Origin: Vespula vulgaris | Taxonomy: Eukaryota > Arthropoda > Insecta > Hymenoptera > Vespidae | Length of the DNA stretch: 64,000 nt | NCBI RefSeq assembly: GCF_905475345.1 | Contig: NC_066601.1 | Coordinates: 4,381,501-4,445,500 of the forward strand | Direction: 5' to 3' | Shown: piece after piece, positions 49,801 to 62,568 of the stretch | How the letters are laid out: each line of letters starts with the position of its first letter | Numbering within the stretch: the first letter of the stretch is position 1 | Program-made: the position numbers and the translations under genes | The notes under the pieces: generated by a model | Databases searched by the model: none | Told to the model about the DNA's origin: nothing | What the model saw: the letters and a program-made list of their open reading frames with translations, nothing else

Positions 49801-52800
49801 TAATTTATGAACGTTTCTTCGGAATAAATTCTTAAAAGTCACGATGTGTGGTCGAAAAATTGATTTACGTTCGTACGACGAACGATCGATGTATATACAT
49901 ACACATGCATGTAACACGCACGCACATATATATATATATATATACATATTCCCATATGCATACCTACGTATCCATTACTCAGAGATATCAGGATGAAATG
50001 ACTTAATCATTGACAGCTTAGCGATTAAGTATTGCTAAGGTTTCGTTCGGTGAGCAGTAATTAGCGATGCTTAATGTAACTTTTCCACATCCTCTATGAG
50101 TTAGTCATCGTGAGTTTTCTATTAATAAACGACGCCACGCTCCATTCGTAGAATCGATTACATTTTCACAAAACAGTTTCTATAAATACGTTCACTTTTA
50201 GCTCGATTTGCGACAGATCGATCTCTCAAGAGTTAATCCATTAGAAATCCTTAGATCGTTTTATTCGATCATCTAGATTTAATTGTATAAACGTTAAACG
50301 ATCGTTTGGGAATTTTATAGCAATTTTTAATGAAAATTCCAACATAAACTATACACGTGGATAGAAATAAAATTTTTATAACTTTCTCGATCGCATAATT
50401 TATCGATTTAACGAGGACTGATATAGTTTACGTATCTTTTTCACGGTGTAGATTAAATATACAAATTTTTCATCGTAATCCATACGATCCAGAATCGATC
50501 TTGGGCGAACCGATCGATCGACGACATTCTTCATCGTCGTTGATTGAATGTAAATCGAGCTTTGGAATTTAGCGCATTCGCTGAGACATATTTTTAGAGC
50601 GAGAAGTGCTGAGATATTCGATTCAGCGAGGCATAAAAGTAGGCTACAGTGGAGATCGTGTTACTATTATGCAGGTCGTATCGTTATCTCGAAGCGGGCA
50701 TTGTTTTATTATGTAATGTGGTAAACATCTAGCGTGAAAAACAATCGGCGACCTTTTCATAGAGAGCATAATAATTGATCTTTGCGTTACACACATTGTA
50801 TTATCTTTTTAATCTTGGCTCATTCTTATGACCCAAGTAGTGATCCTTTAATACGTTAATTTATCCATCTGTATAATATTTTATATTACAATCCGCGTTA
50901 TAAAATAATAAAAATCTCCTAGAACAAACGATATAATCTTAACGTTAAATAAACCTTGCTAATAATATGATAAAAGAATGATTCGTTATATCAATAAAAT
51001 CATTATAGTACACGGTGAACTTAAATTAATTATAAGAAGGATTCATTAGTAACATAAAATATTTTACGAACAAGGAAAACGTAAGAAAATAGAAAGAGTA
51101 GTAGGGATACTATCTTAAATGCTATAATTATTCCTCTCTGCACATACGATGCGTATGTGCACGCATTAATAGAGGACATACAAGGATAAATAATGAAAGG
51201 CCTCGTCGATCAATATTTTTATCGCCGATACCGTGATTATTCGTTACGCGCGATCATTGCCAGGTTCGATCGTGCTTCTGTATAAACGTAGGCACGTGTG
51301 ATTCTGCACAAAGAAAAAAGAGAAAAAGAAAGGGAAACAGATTTGTCCTTTCTTCGGGAGATCATATATGTGTGTGTGTGTGTGTGTGCGTATACACGCA
51401 TACGGGTGTGTTTTATTCTAAGCTCGTATGGCTAATCTTACGCGGTTGGGTGCGCACAAATTGCAATTTGCCTGTTGGTGTCGTAACGCATTCACCGATT
51501 GTCGCAAATCGTTCTCGTGAGATCAAAAAAGAAAAAGAAAAAAAAAGAGAGAAAGACAGAGAATATATCTGATTAAAACATTATTTCTCATGGGCGTAAA
51601 TGCGTAATACAAGAAAGTAATGTAGAGAAAAAAAAAAGAAGGAATACATAGAAAAATATGACAAGATAAATATAAATAAAAGCGTATGAATAATGTTCGT
51701 TCGAATACAAAAAATATATGAATGGATCCAACTTTTTCACTTGATACTGATCTTATCAAATTAAAATGTTTGTTGTCTCCCCCCCTCTCTCTTTTTTCTA
51801 CACATTTGAAGAAACATTCGCATCGAAAATAAAGTAAACAAGATGCGATCGTTCCTTCAGAGAAAGAGAAAGACACAACGTACATGCTCGGAAAGTACGA
51901 TCGATCCTTTGTATTTAATTAACATTCCATACTTCACGGTGAATTTCTCAAAGCACTGCAACGGTCGGCATCGATGCCAATATAAAAGCACAGAGAAAGA
52001 GGGGGAGAGAGAGAGAGAGTATCCTTGTCTCCTCTCATGATCTCACAGTTACGTCACTGGAGCCCAGGGCGAGTTACGTTCTTTTTCGGCATCTCCAAGT
52101 CCGTTCGGGCGAGCGGTTCGTTTACCTGACATCACGTCAGGTAGCAAAACTTCGCTGAAGAACTCTTCGACTTGATTTTCTTTTCTTTTTTCTTTTTTCT
52201 TTCTTCTTTCTCTTTTTGTAGAAATGAACGACGAGAATCGTCATACGGTTTGGATCGTGATCGATCGATCTTGGTAGCAATGTCAAGCCCATCAATTTCC
52301 ATCTGGCAAGGTATTATAATAAGAATATGACGTGTCTAATTAATTTCGAGTGACTAGTTATTTGCATATAAAAAAAAACATACGATATTTGTATTGAGTT
52401 TTCTTTTTATAATTAATTCTACGAATTTTAAATGGAGGACGAAGGATGAACACGTACAAGAATGTGCAACGAGGAACGAAAAAGTTTAGTCACGTTACTT
52501 TGAACTACCAGTATGCTCGAGTTCATTAGCAAAGTACGGACGAACCCTTTACCGAAATTATTTCTCATGCCGAAGAAGGTGGATGAGTCGACGATATTTT
52601 TCGATCGAATTTCGTCGATCATTTCGAGATGAACGAATCCCCTCGTCATAAAGGGACCGCGTATGGTCCGGCAAGGAAGGAGAAGAAAAAAGAAACGAAG
52701 TCACACGTGTAATTTGCAGCAATTTGGCAATTGCATATAATTGATGAGAATACCTTTTACTTGCCGATGGCGTAGTATACTCGTCCATGCTTGCCGAGTT

Positions 52801-55800
52801 AAGTAGGGCTAATCATGGGGTTCTGAGAGCTCGGAAACATCAGGAACCTGTCTTCTAGCATCGAAATCTTCAGGACCTCGTGTATTTAGAGAACCGGCTA
52901 TACATATACCATATTCGGTCGGTGGGTCCCTGTAATATATACCTGAGCCTACGGAAGGTAAGACAGAGAAAAAGACAAAGAGGAAGAGAGAAAGAGAGAG
53001 AAAGAGAGAGAGAGGAGAGAGATAGCAAAAGGGCCCAAAAAGGACCCACCTACTTCCCAGAAAGAATGGCCCAAGATACCTATTGTTCTTGCTAATTGCC
53101 ACCCCGCATAGTCGACCCGCCCTCCTTTACCCTCTTCCTCTCTTCTCTCCTCTACTCTACAGTCTTTAATAGCCGGGTGCTCGTAGTTGATAGTTACAGG
53201 TCCCAACGCAAATACAGCTTTCGGATTGTGCGACCCTTTGTGAAAGGAAAATTAGCCGAAACGCAGAAGTACGATCTTTCGTCGAGATATTTTCATGCTC
53301 TTCAGGTATACCTGTGCTAAGTTTAACTCTCGAGCAATTTCTTACTCCTACAAGAATTTTTTTTCCGTGAAAAGTATACGAGATTTTTCACGATTTCCAT
53401 GAAGAATTCGAAGGACGACTCTTTTGAGCAATTATTCCAAAGAGATAAATATTGTAATAATAAATCTTTTAAACGGACAATAACAATGAACGAGGATCCA
53501 AGAAACTTTTGGACGAGTTCAAAATAACAAAGTGAATTTTCCCAACGTTATAATTTCTCGAATAATGAAACAATTTGACGGCTGAGTAGCTAAGAATAAG
53601 TCGGAGTTCTCGATAGCCGATGTCTCGTATCTGTAAAGTTAGATTTATAGTCGAATTACTCAACGTACATAGGAGTGGCACCGTAAAAGCGGTTTCCTCT
53701 AATACAGCGTACGTATAGCGCCGGACAATATCGATAAATTTTCATGGTTTTTCTCGCGTCGACGCTCTCACCCTTCGATGAATAATCGGTGGAAAGTGAA
53801 AAATAATTGTTAGTAGAGGCAACTAGCTTGAAAAATTCGTAAAAGAAAAAGCTAACGCCAACATCGTATTTAACGGTCAGCGCGTAGCTGCTTCAACGCG
53901 GGATATAAATGTCCTTGCAGATTTGTCGCTAGATAAATCATTTTTCCGTCAAACGTTCAACGCTTGCTTGCTGGCGGAGATCTTGTGCTTTCGAAGAACT
54001 TTCCTAAAAATACGTACACACGTATAGTTAGAAACTCGCTTTGGCATCGTGCGAAACATTTTACAATATTGTCGCCCTGTCTTTCGCAATTTTAAGAGCC
54101 AAAGATCGTTCCGTTGTCTTTGCCAACGCCTTCGATCATTTTCTTTTCTTCTTTCGAAGTTTACGATTATGTCAGACTTTTAAATACATGTCTTTCGTTA
54201 TTTCTAATCAAAGTCATGCTTCAATGAAGAAGAAGAAGAAGAAGAAGGAAAAAAAAGAGAACGCGGAGGAAATATCCACGTGACTTCTCTGAAATAAATC
54301 GCGTGAGAAAGGAAGATGGATTCGCTTCGAGTGGATTGATTTCTCTCGTGTCAGCGCAAATAAAAGGATCTAATCGGCCCTTTTCTTCAACTCCATCTCT
54401 CTTTCCCTGCCGTCGATGGAATCCAGTCGAGCGCACAAAATTTCAACGGGGACCAAACAGGAAGAACAAAAGCTTTATTGGAGTCGAACCACCGAGCAAA
54501 GACCGGCTTTCAGCCATCCAAAAAAAGACAAAGAAGCAAAAGCAACCGAGAGCCATTATACGTACGTGGGCGCACTTGTCGTCCAAGACCACCTCCTGTA
54601 CTTTGCATTCGCGTTATATTTATCCAAGGATCGAGAAGTTTTTCGACTACTTTACTCCTCGATATATCTTTCGAAGATATATCGAAGATATATCGTTGAG
54701 AAAAAAAATCATTTACTACGGTTTACCAAGACTACGATCAAATCAAAGCCAAACGTTACGTAAATTTCAAAGGATAAATATCATTAAAACGAGTTAAAGA
54801 CTGTCGTGCACGTCAAATAACTATAAAGTTAATTCTCACCATATTTTCTATTTTATCTACTTCATTACGTTAAGAAAATGAATACGTCGATTACAATCCA
54901 TGAAATTAATTTCGCAACCTACTAACGAGTCTCGATCACGCAATACGAAAAACGCTGTGAAGTCATAAAGAAAGTATATTTACAAATTCGTAGGTTTCAG
55001 TTTGCTTCGAGATGACCACGTATAAATCATCGTTTAATTAAAGGATTATTTTTCGACTCGTTCGTACGGTATTCCTGAAAATAATATTACGCGCGTTATC
55101 AGGAAGTATCGTTTACCAACGCACAAACGTTTTATCGTCGAAAGACTTTATGGTTGGCTTCTACTGTTCAAGTATACATGCCTCTTAATAATTCTATCCT
55201 TTTTCCTTTCCTTTTCTCTTTCTTTTCTTTCTCTTCTTCTTTTTTCTTTTTCTTTCTTCTTTTTTTTCTTTAAGAAGCTTCAAAATATCCGTAGGCACGA
55301 TAAAACTTTGGCAGACCTCCTGCGGAGCTTACAAAAGGCAGGAACAGCAGCAAGACAGACCTCTCTGATTTTTAAGAGGACTCATCCGTTCCTTCTTCAA
55401 CGAAGGAACTCTCGAATTCGTGGGCTACCCAGTTCTCCTTTTACTACCGATCATTATTTTTCGTGACTACTTTGGATCGACTTGTCTGCTGCTCATTTTA
55501 TTCACGGTTTGTCGCGTACAACACACGAGAGCACAAAATTATATTACAGCCTTTCGTGCTACCCTTCGAGGATATTAAGTGGAACTGATCGTTTCTTCTC
55601 TCTTTCTTGTCTTTCTTCTTTTTTCTTTTTCTTGTTCTCTTTCTCTCTCACACTGTCTCGTTCAAGTGAATTATTAATTCCACGTTGTCGTTGTCCCTTC
55701 TTATTCGCAATCATTATTCTCGAGACTCGCTACAATCTTGCCGATGCGATCGATACCTTGCGATCGCGTACCTTCATTTTATACGATCTCGATATTATAA

Positions 55801-58800
55801 TATTTTTAGACGATCGCTAACTATACAGGATAAGTCACAATAATTTATTTCAAGTCTCCATCTCATCCTTTTATTTTCCATACGAAACGTCACTTAATAA
55901 CAATGATCTATTTATTTAACCATGTAAAGATACATATATACGCGTACGTACATTTTGGCTTGGATTAACACATTTTTAGACTTCCAATCTCTTCCTCTTT
56001 AATATCAAATAATAACCATCAATCCTTTCTTCGAGTAGCTTTTTATCGATCAGACAGTCAACGCAGCTAACTTTTTTTTTATTCTCGACGGCGAGCTTAG
56101 CAATTCCAACGACTTTCCGGAACCTCGACACTCCTTTCTTTACCCTGACATATCCCCCCGTATGATTTATTTTAGCGGCTACTCTGTTACGATAACCATC
56201 CAAAGCACATTAGAAATGCATACTCATCCTCTCTCAATCATTCTCGTCTCTGTTTTGACCATTTTCTTTTCACAGGTAAATTTCTTTTTCTTTACTTTTT
56301 TTGTCTTTACGAAAAACGATTCTTTAATGAACTTTATTATATTATTATTGGATTATTTTTTTGCAATTACTATCGATAATTTCCATTATGTTTTTATACA
56401 CACGCACACAACCCACACATATATGACATTGGTTTCCTGATATTTATGTATTTTATGCAGTTGTGGTCGCCGTTCTCTCGAACTTTTCTTTTCGAGTTAT
56501 TCACCGTCCTGCATCGTAAGACTTACGTTCTTGCGTGCAGGTACGTCGAACAGGTGTCTCGCGAACCAACGATCGTAATCACACGATTCGTGTCTGCACT
56601 TTTTTTACTTTCTCTCGATAACGCCTTCTGTCTATAAACGTCACACTATTAATCAAATGAATTCAATTCTCTCTATATATGTAGTGTATACTTATGTCTA
56701 GACGTATGAAATTAATTTTTATTTCTGTGAAATATGAATAAGTTGAGAAAACGTTCGGATTAACGTAATTTATCTTGATTCGGCTTCGTTTCACTATCAT
56801 CTTGAAGAATTCTCAGGAGACATGGACGAGTCTTTTATTAATCCGATTCATTATTCGTCTCGGTTGCTGCAGCTCGTTGAATTCGACTCGTATATACTTT
56901 TCCAAGAAAATGCTGGCTATGTCGTACGGTACTGGCCAAGTGCCAAGTTGTTTTAATAAACGAGAAAAATTGACAGAAAGAGAGGAAGAGAGAAATAGAG
57001 AGTAAAAAAGAAGGAAGGATAGAGAAGAAGATCGCGTATACGTTCGTACAATTAAAACGATCGGATCGAATCGAGCTCGGCGTCTCTTCGTTCGTTTCCA
57101 AGAGATCGTATCTTTGGCGACGATCGAACAAAGACCCATTGCGCGTGACGGAAGCGAAGAGGAATGAGAGCCCTGAAGAAGAACCCTTAACTCTCTCTTT
57201 CTCTCAGTTTGTATCAGAATATACGCAGAACGTTCGCAACGTAATCTCTGTATCTCACTTTTTCTCTTTCTCTGCATCTATCGTATCTCTCGCCCCTAAT
57301 GAACTAATTAAAGAAAGCAAGATACGAAGCTCCCGAACCACGTCCACTCGTCTCAAGCGAAAATAATTCGACTTGGATAAAAAAAGTCCCTTCTTTCTTT
57401 CATTGAAATATCACGGCCGTCCATAATATAATAGGACGCAAAGGTCGCTATAAATAACGAGTAAATAATCTCATTAAAAAGTAATATCTTACGATGCAGA
57501 CGGAACAAAGAACCGATTGCACGTCTCGAAGATGATCATCTCAGATTCTAAACAAAAGTTACACAGTGTGAAATCGTTTCTAACGTCATTATCTTTCTTA
57601 CAAAACGTATGTATGAGAAATTACGCAATCTCGTGAATTTACGAAACGTCTTATGTAGATACGCTTATTTATGGGAGTTCAAAGAGAGAGTAAGAGAGAG
57701 ATGTGGAGAGAAAGGAAGAGAGAAAGAGCCATGTATCCTCGGGCATAGCGAGAGAGAGAGAGAGAGAGAGACTCATTAGTTTTATCGTTCCCGATGCTCG
57801 TTCCTTCGTCCGGCCTCTGCCAGAGTTGCGAGTATTACATATCGCGCGTATGTACACATACATATGTAGCATAAAGATACATGCATACGCACACATGCAT
57901 ACCGTACGTAGGTCGTCGCTCTTCTAATTGCATGTACAACGGAGCTCGTTCAAATCGAGTTCCCGTCCTCTCCGGGCTCTTTCTCGCTCGCAAACTCTCC
58001 CGCGTAGCTCGTGTAGAGTTCTATGCTGGATGGATCATCGTAGGATCGAACGAACGCTGCAAATATTATCGACAAAGGCGATAAAATTCTTCGGCGATGA
58101 AATCTCTCGCAATGTTCTTTCATTTTACATATTCTTCTCAAAAATATCCAAGAAAGATTCACCGTTTGATCAGATTCACGTCCCGACGAATATGAGTACC
58201 GTCAATAAGCTAATCCTTCGTCGATCGTTCTTCATTCTTTCAAGAACATACAATGCTTAATTTTTTATCAAGGAGGACGTTCTTTAGAGTCGCTCGAGAA
58301 GAAATGGAAAAGTTCGATCGAACGAACGAACGAATAGATTTAACGTTCGTCGATGCATTATGAGGAGGAATAGGAAGGGAGGAAGAAAGGGGTGTATAAA
58401 AGAGGACAGTTTTACGAGCATAAAACATATGGAAGGAACGTCCCTCGAGCGTATCGAAAGCGTACCGAATTTTTTGCGTCACGTTGATTATTCTCCGCTT
58501 CGAATCCTCCATCCTCTGTTCGTCGTCCCAAGTCCTCTCCGTTCCTCTCTTCCTATCTTTTTCTCTCTTGGGTGCGACCATGTCCACGTTGGAAACGTGC
58601 GACTCATTATCTTCAGAGGGCGTGTTACGCCGCTGATTTGAATTACGCTTCCAAAGAAGCGTCATTAGCAGAAAATACTTTTTCCGAAGAGAGAAGGGGA
58701 ACGATTTTGTTAGGGCAAGTTGACGTATGAAAATAAATGTTAAACCCCGAAGAAGGAGGATCGCGCGACTGATGGTACGACTATATTCCAAATCTCGAAT

Positions 58801-61156
58801 CGTCGTGTTTCATCTTTTAGATGTAGCGGCCGATTGTGCCGATCCGAAAATATCGACGCAACCTCTTTCCCTTTCGCGTTGACCGCGCGCATTTCTCGCA
58901 TAATGCGCGTCCGGCTGTTTCAAAGACGCGGAGGCAGGCAAGAAGCGCACGAAGAAGAGGATAGAAAAATAAAGGATAGAATGAAAGAGGATAGAGAGAG
59001 ATAAAGAGAGAGAAGAGAAAAGGAAGGAGGACAGCTTATCGGGAAATAATTAATATGCCATGGGCGCATAACGAACGGCCCCACGAAGCAGTCTGTTTGT
59101 TTTCGGACGGGCCTTCCTCGGGCTTGGACTTGTCGGTCGTATCTCTCTTTTGCTCGGCCCTCTCGACCTCCCGCTGCTAACCCTTTTTTCTCGTTTTTGT
59201 TTTGAAGACGCGCGCGCGCATATACACGCACGAGATCCTTCGGGGTCCACATATACAAACATCGAGCTCTCCGGCTCAAAGCCTCTTCTGAGAGAGAGAC
59301 TCGTGAGAGCCTCCGAGAGTGAGCATCCGTGGCGAAACGAGCGAGAGGGAGAGAGAGGGAGAAAGAAAGAAAGAAAGAAAGAGAAAGAGAAAGAGAGAAG
59401 GAAGGCACGCAACGACGACCGCCCCGCATGCCTTTCTCCATATATTCTCTCTACTTTGCTCTTTCTTTTGTGACTCGGCTGTTTTAGCGTTTTTTATTCC
59501 ACGATGAGCTGGACCACGTCGACGAAGGAGAGAGAAGAGCGGAGAAGGAGAAGGGATAAGAAGGGAACGCTCGAGAGAACGTCTCTTGGCTTATTAGCGA
59601 TAGAAACTCGTTCGAGAGAGAGAAAAGTACAGGAGAAAGAAAGAGGGAGAAAGAGAGATTATAAAAGTCGTGAAAAAAGATGGCCTTGCGTTATTATCAT
59701 AATAAATAAAAAGACACTCGTGTGGGTTTAGTCATCGGACGCGGACTGCTCCGCGTCTCCGTGTTTATTTCGCAAGCTCTCCTCCTTCTCATTAACACGC
59801 TTCGAAAAGAGAGGGAGAAAGAGAGAAAGGTAGAGGGTACGCGAACGCTTGTATATTTATTTTACGTCGAGCACGCGGTTACCGCGGATGTACCGCGTGT
59901 ACCGGCTGTTTTTCCTTCGGATCCTTTCCAGAGATTCTATCTGATTTACGAATCGAGTCGAGTTAACGAATTGAAAACGTTCTACGAGATATCGATGATC
60001 GAGAAACATTGATGGAAAGTCGTCTCTGCGTGATCTCGCTATCTCTCTTCGAAGCGCTACCACAGTTTCCTTTTTCATTGTTAACGAATTGTTGTAACGA
60101 GTCGTGTAGCTCGTTTATAATCGTTCTTTTGCTTTCGAATTTGTATTATTTTCCACGTATTTACTTCTACGTATATACTTCGCATATAATCGTAAAGGTA
60201 TTTCTAACGATGTGAAAATATTTTGTTTACAGAATTATCCGACGCACGCGAGGTTCGTTGTTATTGTAATCAACCGGATTGTGTGCCACAAGGATATATG
60301 TGTCGTGGTAGAGGTTGTTTCACCGAATTACCCTCGAACGTTGGTTCATCCTTATCAAGGACGGAACATAATGCTTACAGCGGTTGCCTCGACAAGAGTT
60401 TCAAAGAACGACAATGTCCTGCGGGATTCATTTGTTGCGAGCAGGATCTCTGCAATCACGTAGACAGTCCTGCGATGAGAAACAGACTCAACAAGACTCT
60501 TCAAGGTTAGTACGTTCTCTCGTTCTTATTATCGCATCGCGAAGCCACTTTGCGTCTTACATATAAAATTTATAGAGAAATCAAAGATTCAATTATTTTC
60601 TAAAGTTCCACTGTTTGTAGGAATCGGATTGGTTATCTAATAGACGATAAATACGAGCTTAAAGAGGAGAGCTGACGTAATAATTTAACAGCTAATCCAT
60701 CGGCGTCGAACCTATCGCTTTTCTGACTCATTCGCGATTACATTTAATTTGTTTCCATTTTTAACGTTTACGTTAAAGGTTCACAAGACTTTTGTTATTT
60801 TTCCCGATGTTACTCGCTTATCTTTTCCTTTATATTCGTTCGTTATAACTAAGTATAAATAATACAACTTTGCGATCTTTTTTCTTGTTTTTTTTTTTTT
60901 AGTATTAGTGAACGAGCAACGTACGTATCTAGGACCCGTACAACCAACTGGACACGGAAGTCAATCGTCGGATAGCTGGTTCAAAACCGCGACGATAGCC
61001 GTTCCAATATGTGGCTTGATCGCTCTCTTGGTCTTGGCTAGTCTTGCGATCAGATTGCTTCAGCCGGTACCTCTGCAAGGCGACAAACTCGGAGGTCATA
61101 GAACGGCGGATAACGGGCCGCCATTACTGGGACCAGCAAAAGTGCCTCTCGTTTAA
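39249..61156 (+). CDS. Bambi: BAMBI, BMP and activin membrane-bound inhibitor homologue
   Basis: Pseudoreceptor that resembles a TGF-beta type I receptor without kinase and dampens BMP/activin signalling at the plasma membrane. Exons 39249-39387, 60233-60505, 60903-61156, phases 1 and 1, 221 residues (human 260). Residues 1-22 are the signal peptide. After a short acidic segment comes the Cys-rich domain: EVRCYCNQPDCVPQGYMCRG matches human EIRCYCDAAHC-GYMCKS, then SGCLD and the closing CCEQDLCN at 114-121. The membrane region WFKTATIAVPICGLIALLVL (163-182) closely follows human WFRAAVIAVPIAG. The cytoplasmic tail is only about 30 residues, shorter than the vertebrate one. Exon 1 is 20.8 kb from exon 2; joining rests on phase, signal peptide and the promoter in front. 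Upstream GTG at 39222 is not a start. Confidence 0.85.
41741..42960. other. CpG- and ACGT-rich island in Bambi intron 1
   Basis: Much richer in CpG and ACGT than the surroundings. The palindrome CGTATACG occurs five times (41823, 41941, 41956, 42621, 42664) and TGGCGCC three times nearby (41313, 41778 reversed, 42879). It resembles neither a coding exon nor a known transposon end. Confidence 0.6.
44270..44311. repeat. 13-bp inverted repeat, (GC/AC) arms
   Basis: CGCGCGCACACAC at 44270-44282 is complementary to 44299-44311, with a 16-nt loop. Could form a cruciform or RNA hairpin; may be only two facing microsatellites. Confidence 0.8.
46840..46871. repeat. (CT)n microsatellite
   Basis: About 16 CT units in Bambi intron 1. 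Confidence 0.95.
47654..47679. repeat. (TTC)n repeat
   Basis: Eight to nine TTC units in Bambi intron 1, close to the TGGCGCC motif at 47749. Confidence 0.9.
51369..51388. repeat. (TG)n microsatellite
   Basis: About ten TG units in Bambi intron 1. Confidence 0.9.
52650..53220. other. GC-richer exon-like island in Bambi intron 1
   Basis: Markedly less AT-rich than its flanks, with an acceptor-like TTTGCAG at about 52718 and a donor-like GGAAG|GTAAG near 52958 on the plus strand. On the minus strand 53102-52809 is open, its second half having mixed composition (IAGSLNTRGPEDFDARRQ). I recognise no family. Could be a non-coding exon, a conserved element or an old insertion. Confidence 0.3.
57749..57770. 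repeat. (GA)n microsatellite
   Basis: About eleven GA units in Bambi intron 1. Confidence 0.95.
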
Positions 61157-62524
61157 ATAAGAAATTAATTAATGAACTTGCGATCCAAAGACACTCCTTT
61201 ATAAATCGCGTCCTAGCGAATAATTAATTAAGACTACATACGTAAGAAGCTAGCGAGCTGTCCTGGCTCTACTTGGCTGTGAATCCTTCGAGGGAAGCGT
61301 CTTTTTAATTGTAAATTATGATTGACCCGTTACTCGCGCACTTATCGTCGCATTTTTTATATGAATACGCCCGACGGAGGCGATTATTTTATAAAATAGA
61401 TAAGAATTGAGAGAGAGAGAGAGAGAGAATGAGAATGGCAACGTATAAGTTACATATTGTAACGCACCTTTCTAGTAGCGTTAGACAACTTGTAAATAGA
61501 TTTATTTGTATTTTACTTCGCTATTGATTAGCTATCTTGAATATCTTAATAATCATCGTGCAAGAGACATAACGCAAGCTAATACGATCGAGAATATTTT
61601 GAAAAGCTCGATCTTTCTCTAAGCAGAAATCAATAACATCGCAGTGTACGACGAAAAAGCGATGGCGTGTAATGTTACGACTGTGCCTTGTTATGTAAAA
61701 GATAGAGAGAAAATATGACGTAAGGGAGAAAACAAAGAATGATTGCCGAAAAAACTACCCCACGAACATACTGGCATTTTTGCAACGTTCGATCGTTGAT
61801 CGTGCAGCGCGTATTTATCGCACATTTCTAAATGTATTCCATATAAACATTTATATTGTGATAGTATGACTTAATATTATTGTGTAAAGTTATTCGACCT
61901 GTATCGCGAGTTTACTTCGTGATACATACGACTCGCGAGGGATAACTCGATATAAAAGAATTTTAGGAAAATATAACGGAAGGTTTTTTCAATACTGCAT
62001 CTCTATTTATTTGATCTTCTTCTTTTTTTTCTTTTTTTCTTTTTTTTTTTTTTTAGGAATTACATATACATACCACGTCAATACCCGATATATGGGAAGG
62101 GTACGTCATTACTCTATAAAACATACATTTGTTTGATCGGCTCAAAAAATCTCCTTTCCTGATTTGAAATTGCAATCATAAAACGCTAGTATAATATAAA
62201 TGTTTTGGCATCACAGTTTGAAATCGTACAGCATTTCGTATCCAAGTCCTCCTTTTGTAATATTCACTCATGTTTCACGTTTAATCAATCTCCGTTCGCA
62301 CTTCTAATTCGTTCTGGAGAAGAAAACATTTTAGTTTATAAAAATACTGTTCCAAGGTATATATATTTTCATTTATTCCTGCCTTTTTTCCCGAATTGGG
62401 TAATCGGCTATTTTAATGTCAATCGAATTTCAAGCATGACATATTATGTACACATATGTAACTTAGGAATATCAAATTCTCTTGATCATATCGTCAGTCG
62501 ATAGTCACAACCCGCATGATGCGT
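61157..62524. other. Convergent 3' region of Bambi and DCP1
   Basis: 1.4 kb between the Bambi stop and the DCP1 poly(A) signal. Contains a GA microsatellite at 61408-61428 and a long T-rich run at 62020-62055. Probably Bambi 3'UTR for the first part; no coding sequence seen. Confidence 0.5.
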
Positions 62525-62530
62525 TTTATT
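62525..62530 (-). terminator. Poly(A) signal of DCP1
   Basis: TTTATT on the plus strand is AATAAA on the minus strand, 39 nt beyond the DCP1 stop. Confidence 0.6.
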
Positions 62531-62568
62531 AATCGTTTACAAATTGTAGTTGTTTTTTTAGTATGTAT

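Larger units (their letters stand above)
39388..60232. other. Giant first intron of Bambi
   Basis: 20.8 kb without a recognisable gene on either strand. It has frequent (GA)n/(CT)n tracts, four TGGCGCC motifs, a CpG- and ACGT-rich stretch at 41.75-42.96 kb, a 13-bp hairpin at 44270-44311, and GC-richer islands near 52.65-53.22, 55.30-55.45 and 58.95-59.34 kb. Many ORFs of 60-180 codons are present, but all are low-complexity, unsupported by splice context, or open on both strands. Likely cis-regulatory sequence of a developmental gene. Confidence 0.5.

Noticed and set aside
58240..58791. 183-codon open frame, minus strand
   Set aside because: No recognisable domain, neighbouring frames open on both strands in a less AT-rich block, inside the Bambi intron; about what chance allows in a 64-kb window.
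58920..59441. 173-codon and 120-codon open frames, minus strand
   Set aside because: Largely (CT)n-derived Ser/Leu runs; low complexity and no homology signal.
60009..60215. CCNESC-like Cys motif upstream of Bambi exon 2
   Set aside because: Lacks the CCx4-5CN spacing of the receptor fold and is followed by AT-rich codons; intronic.
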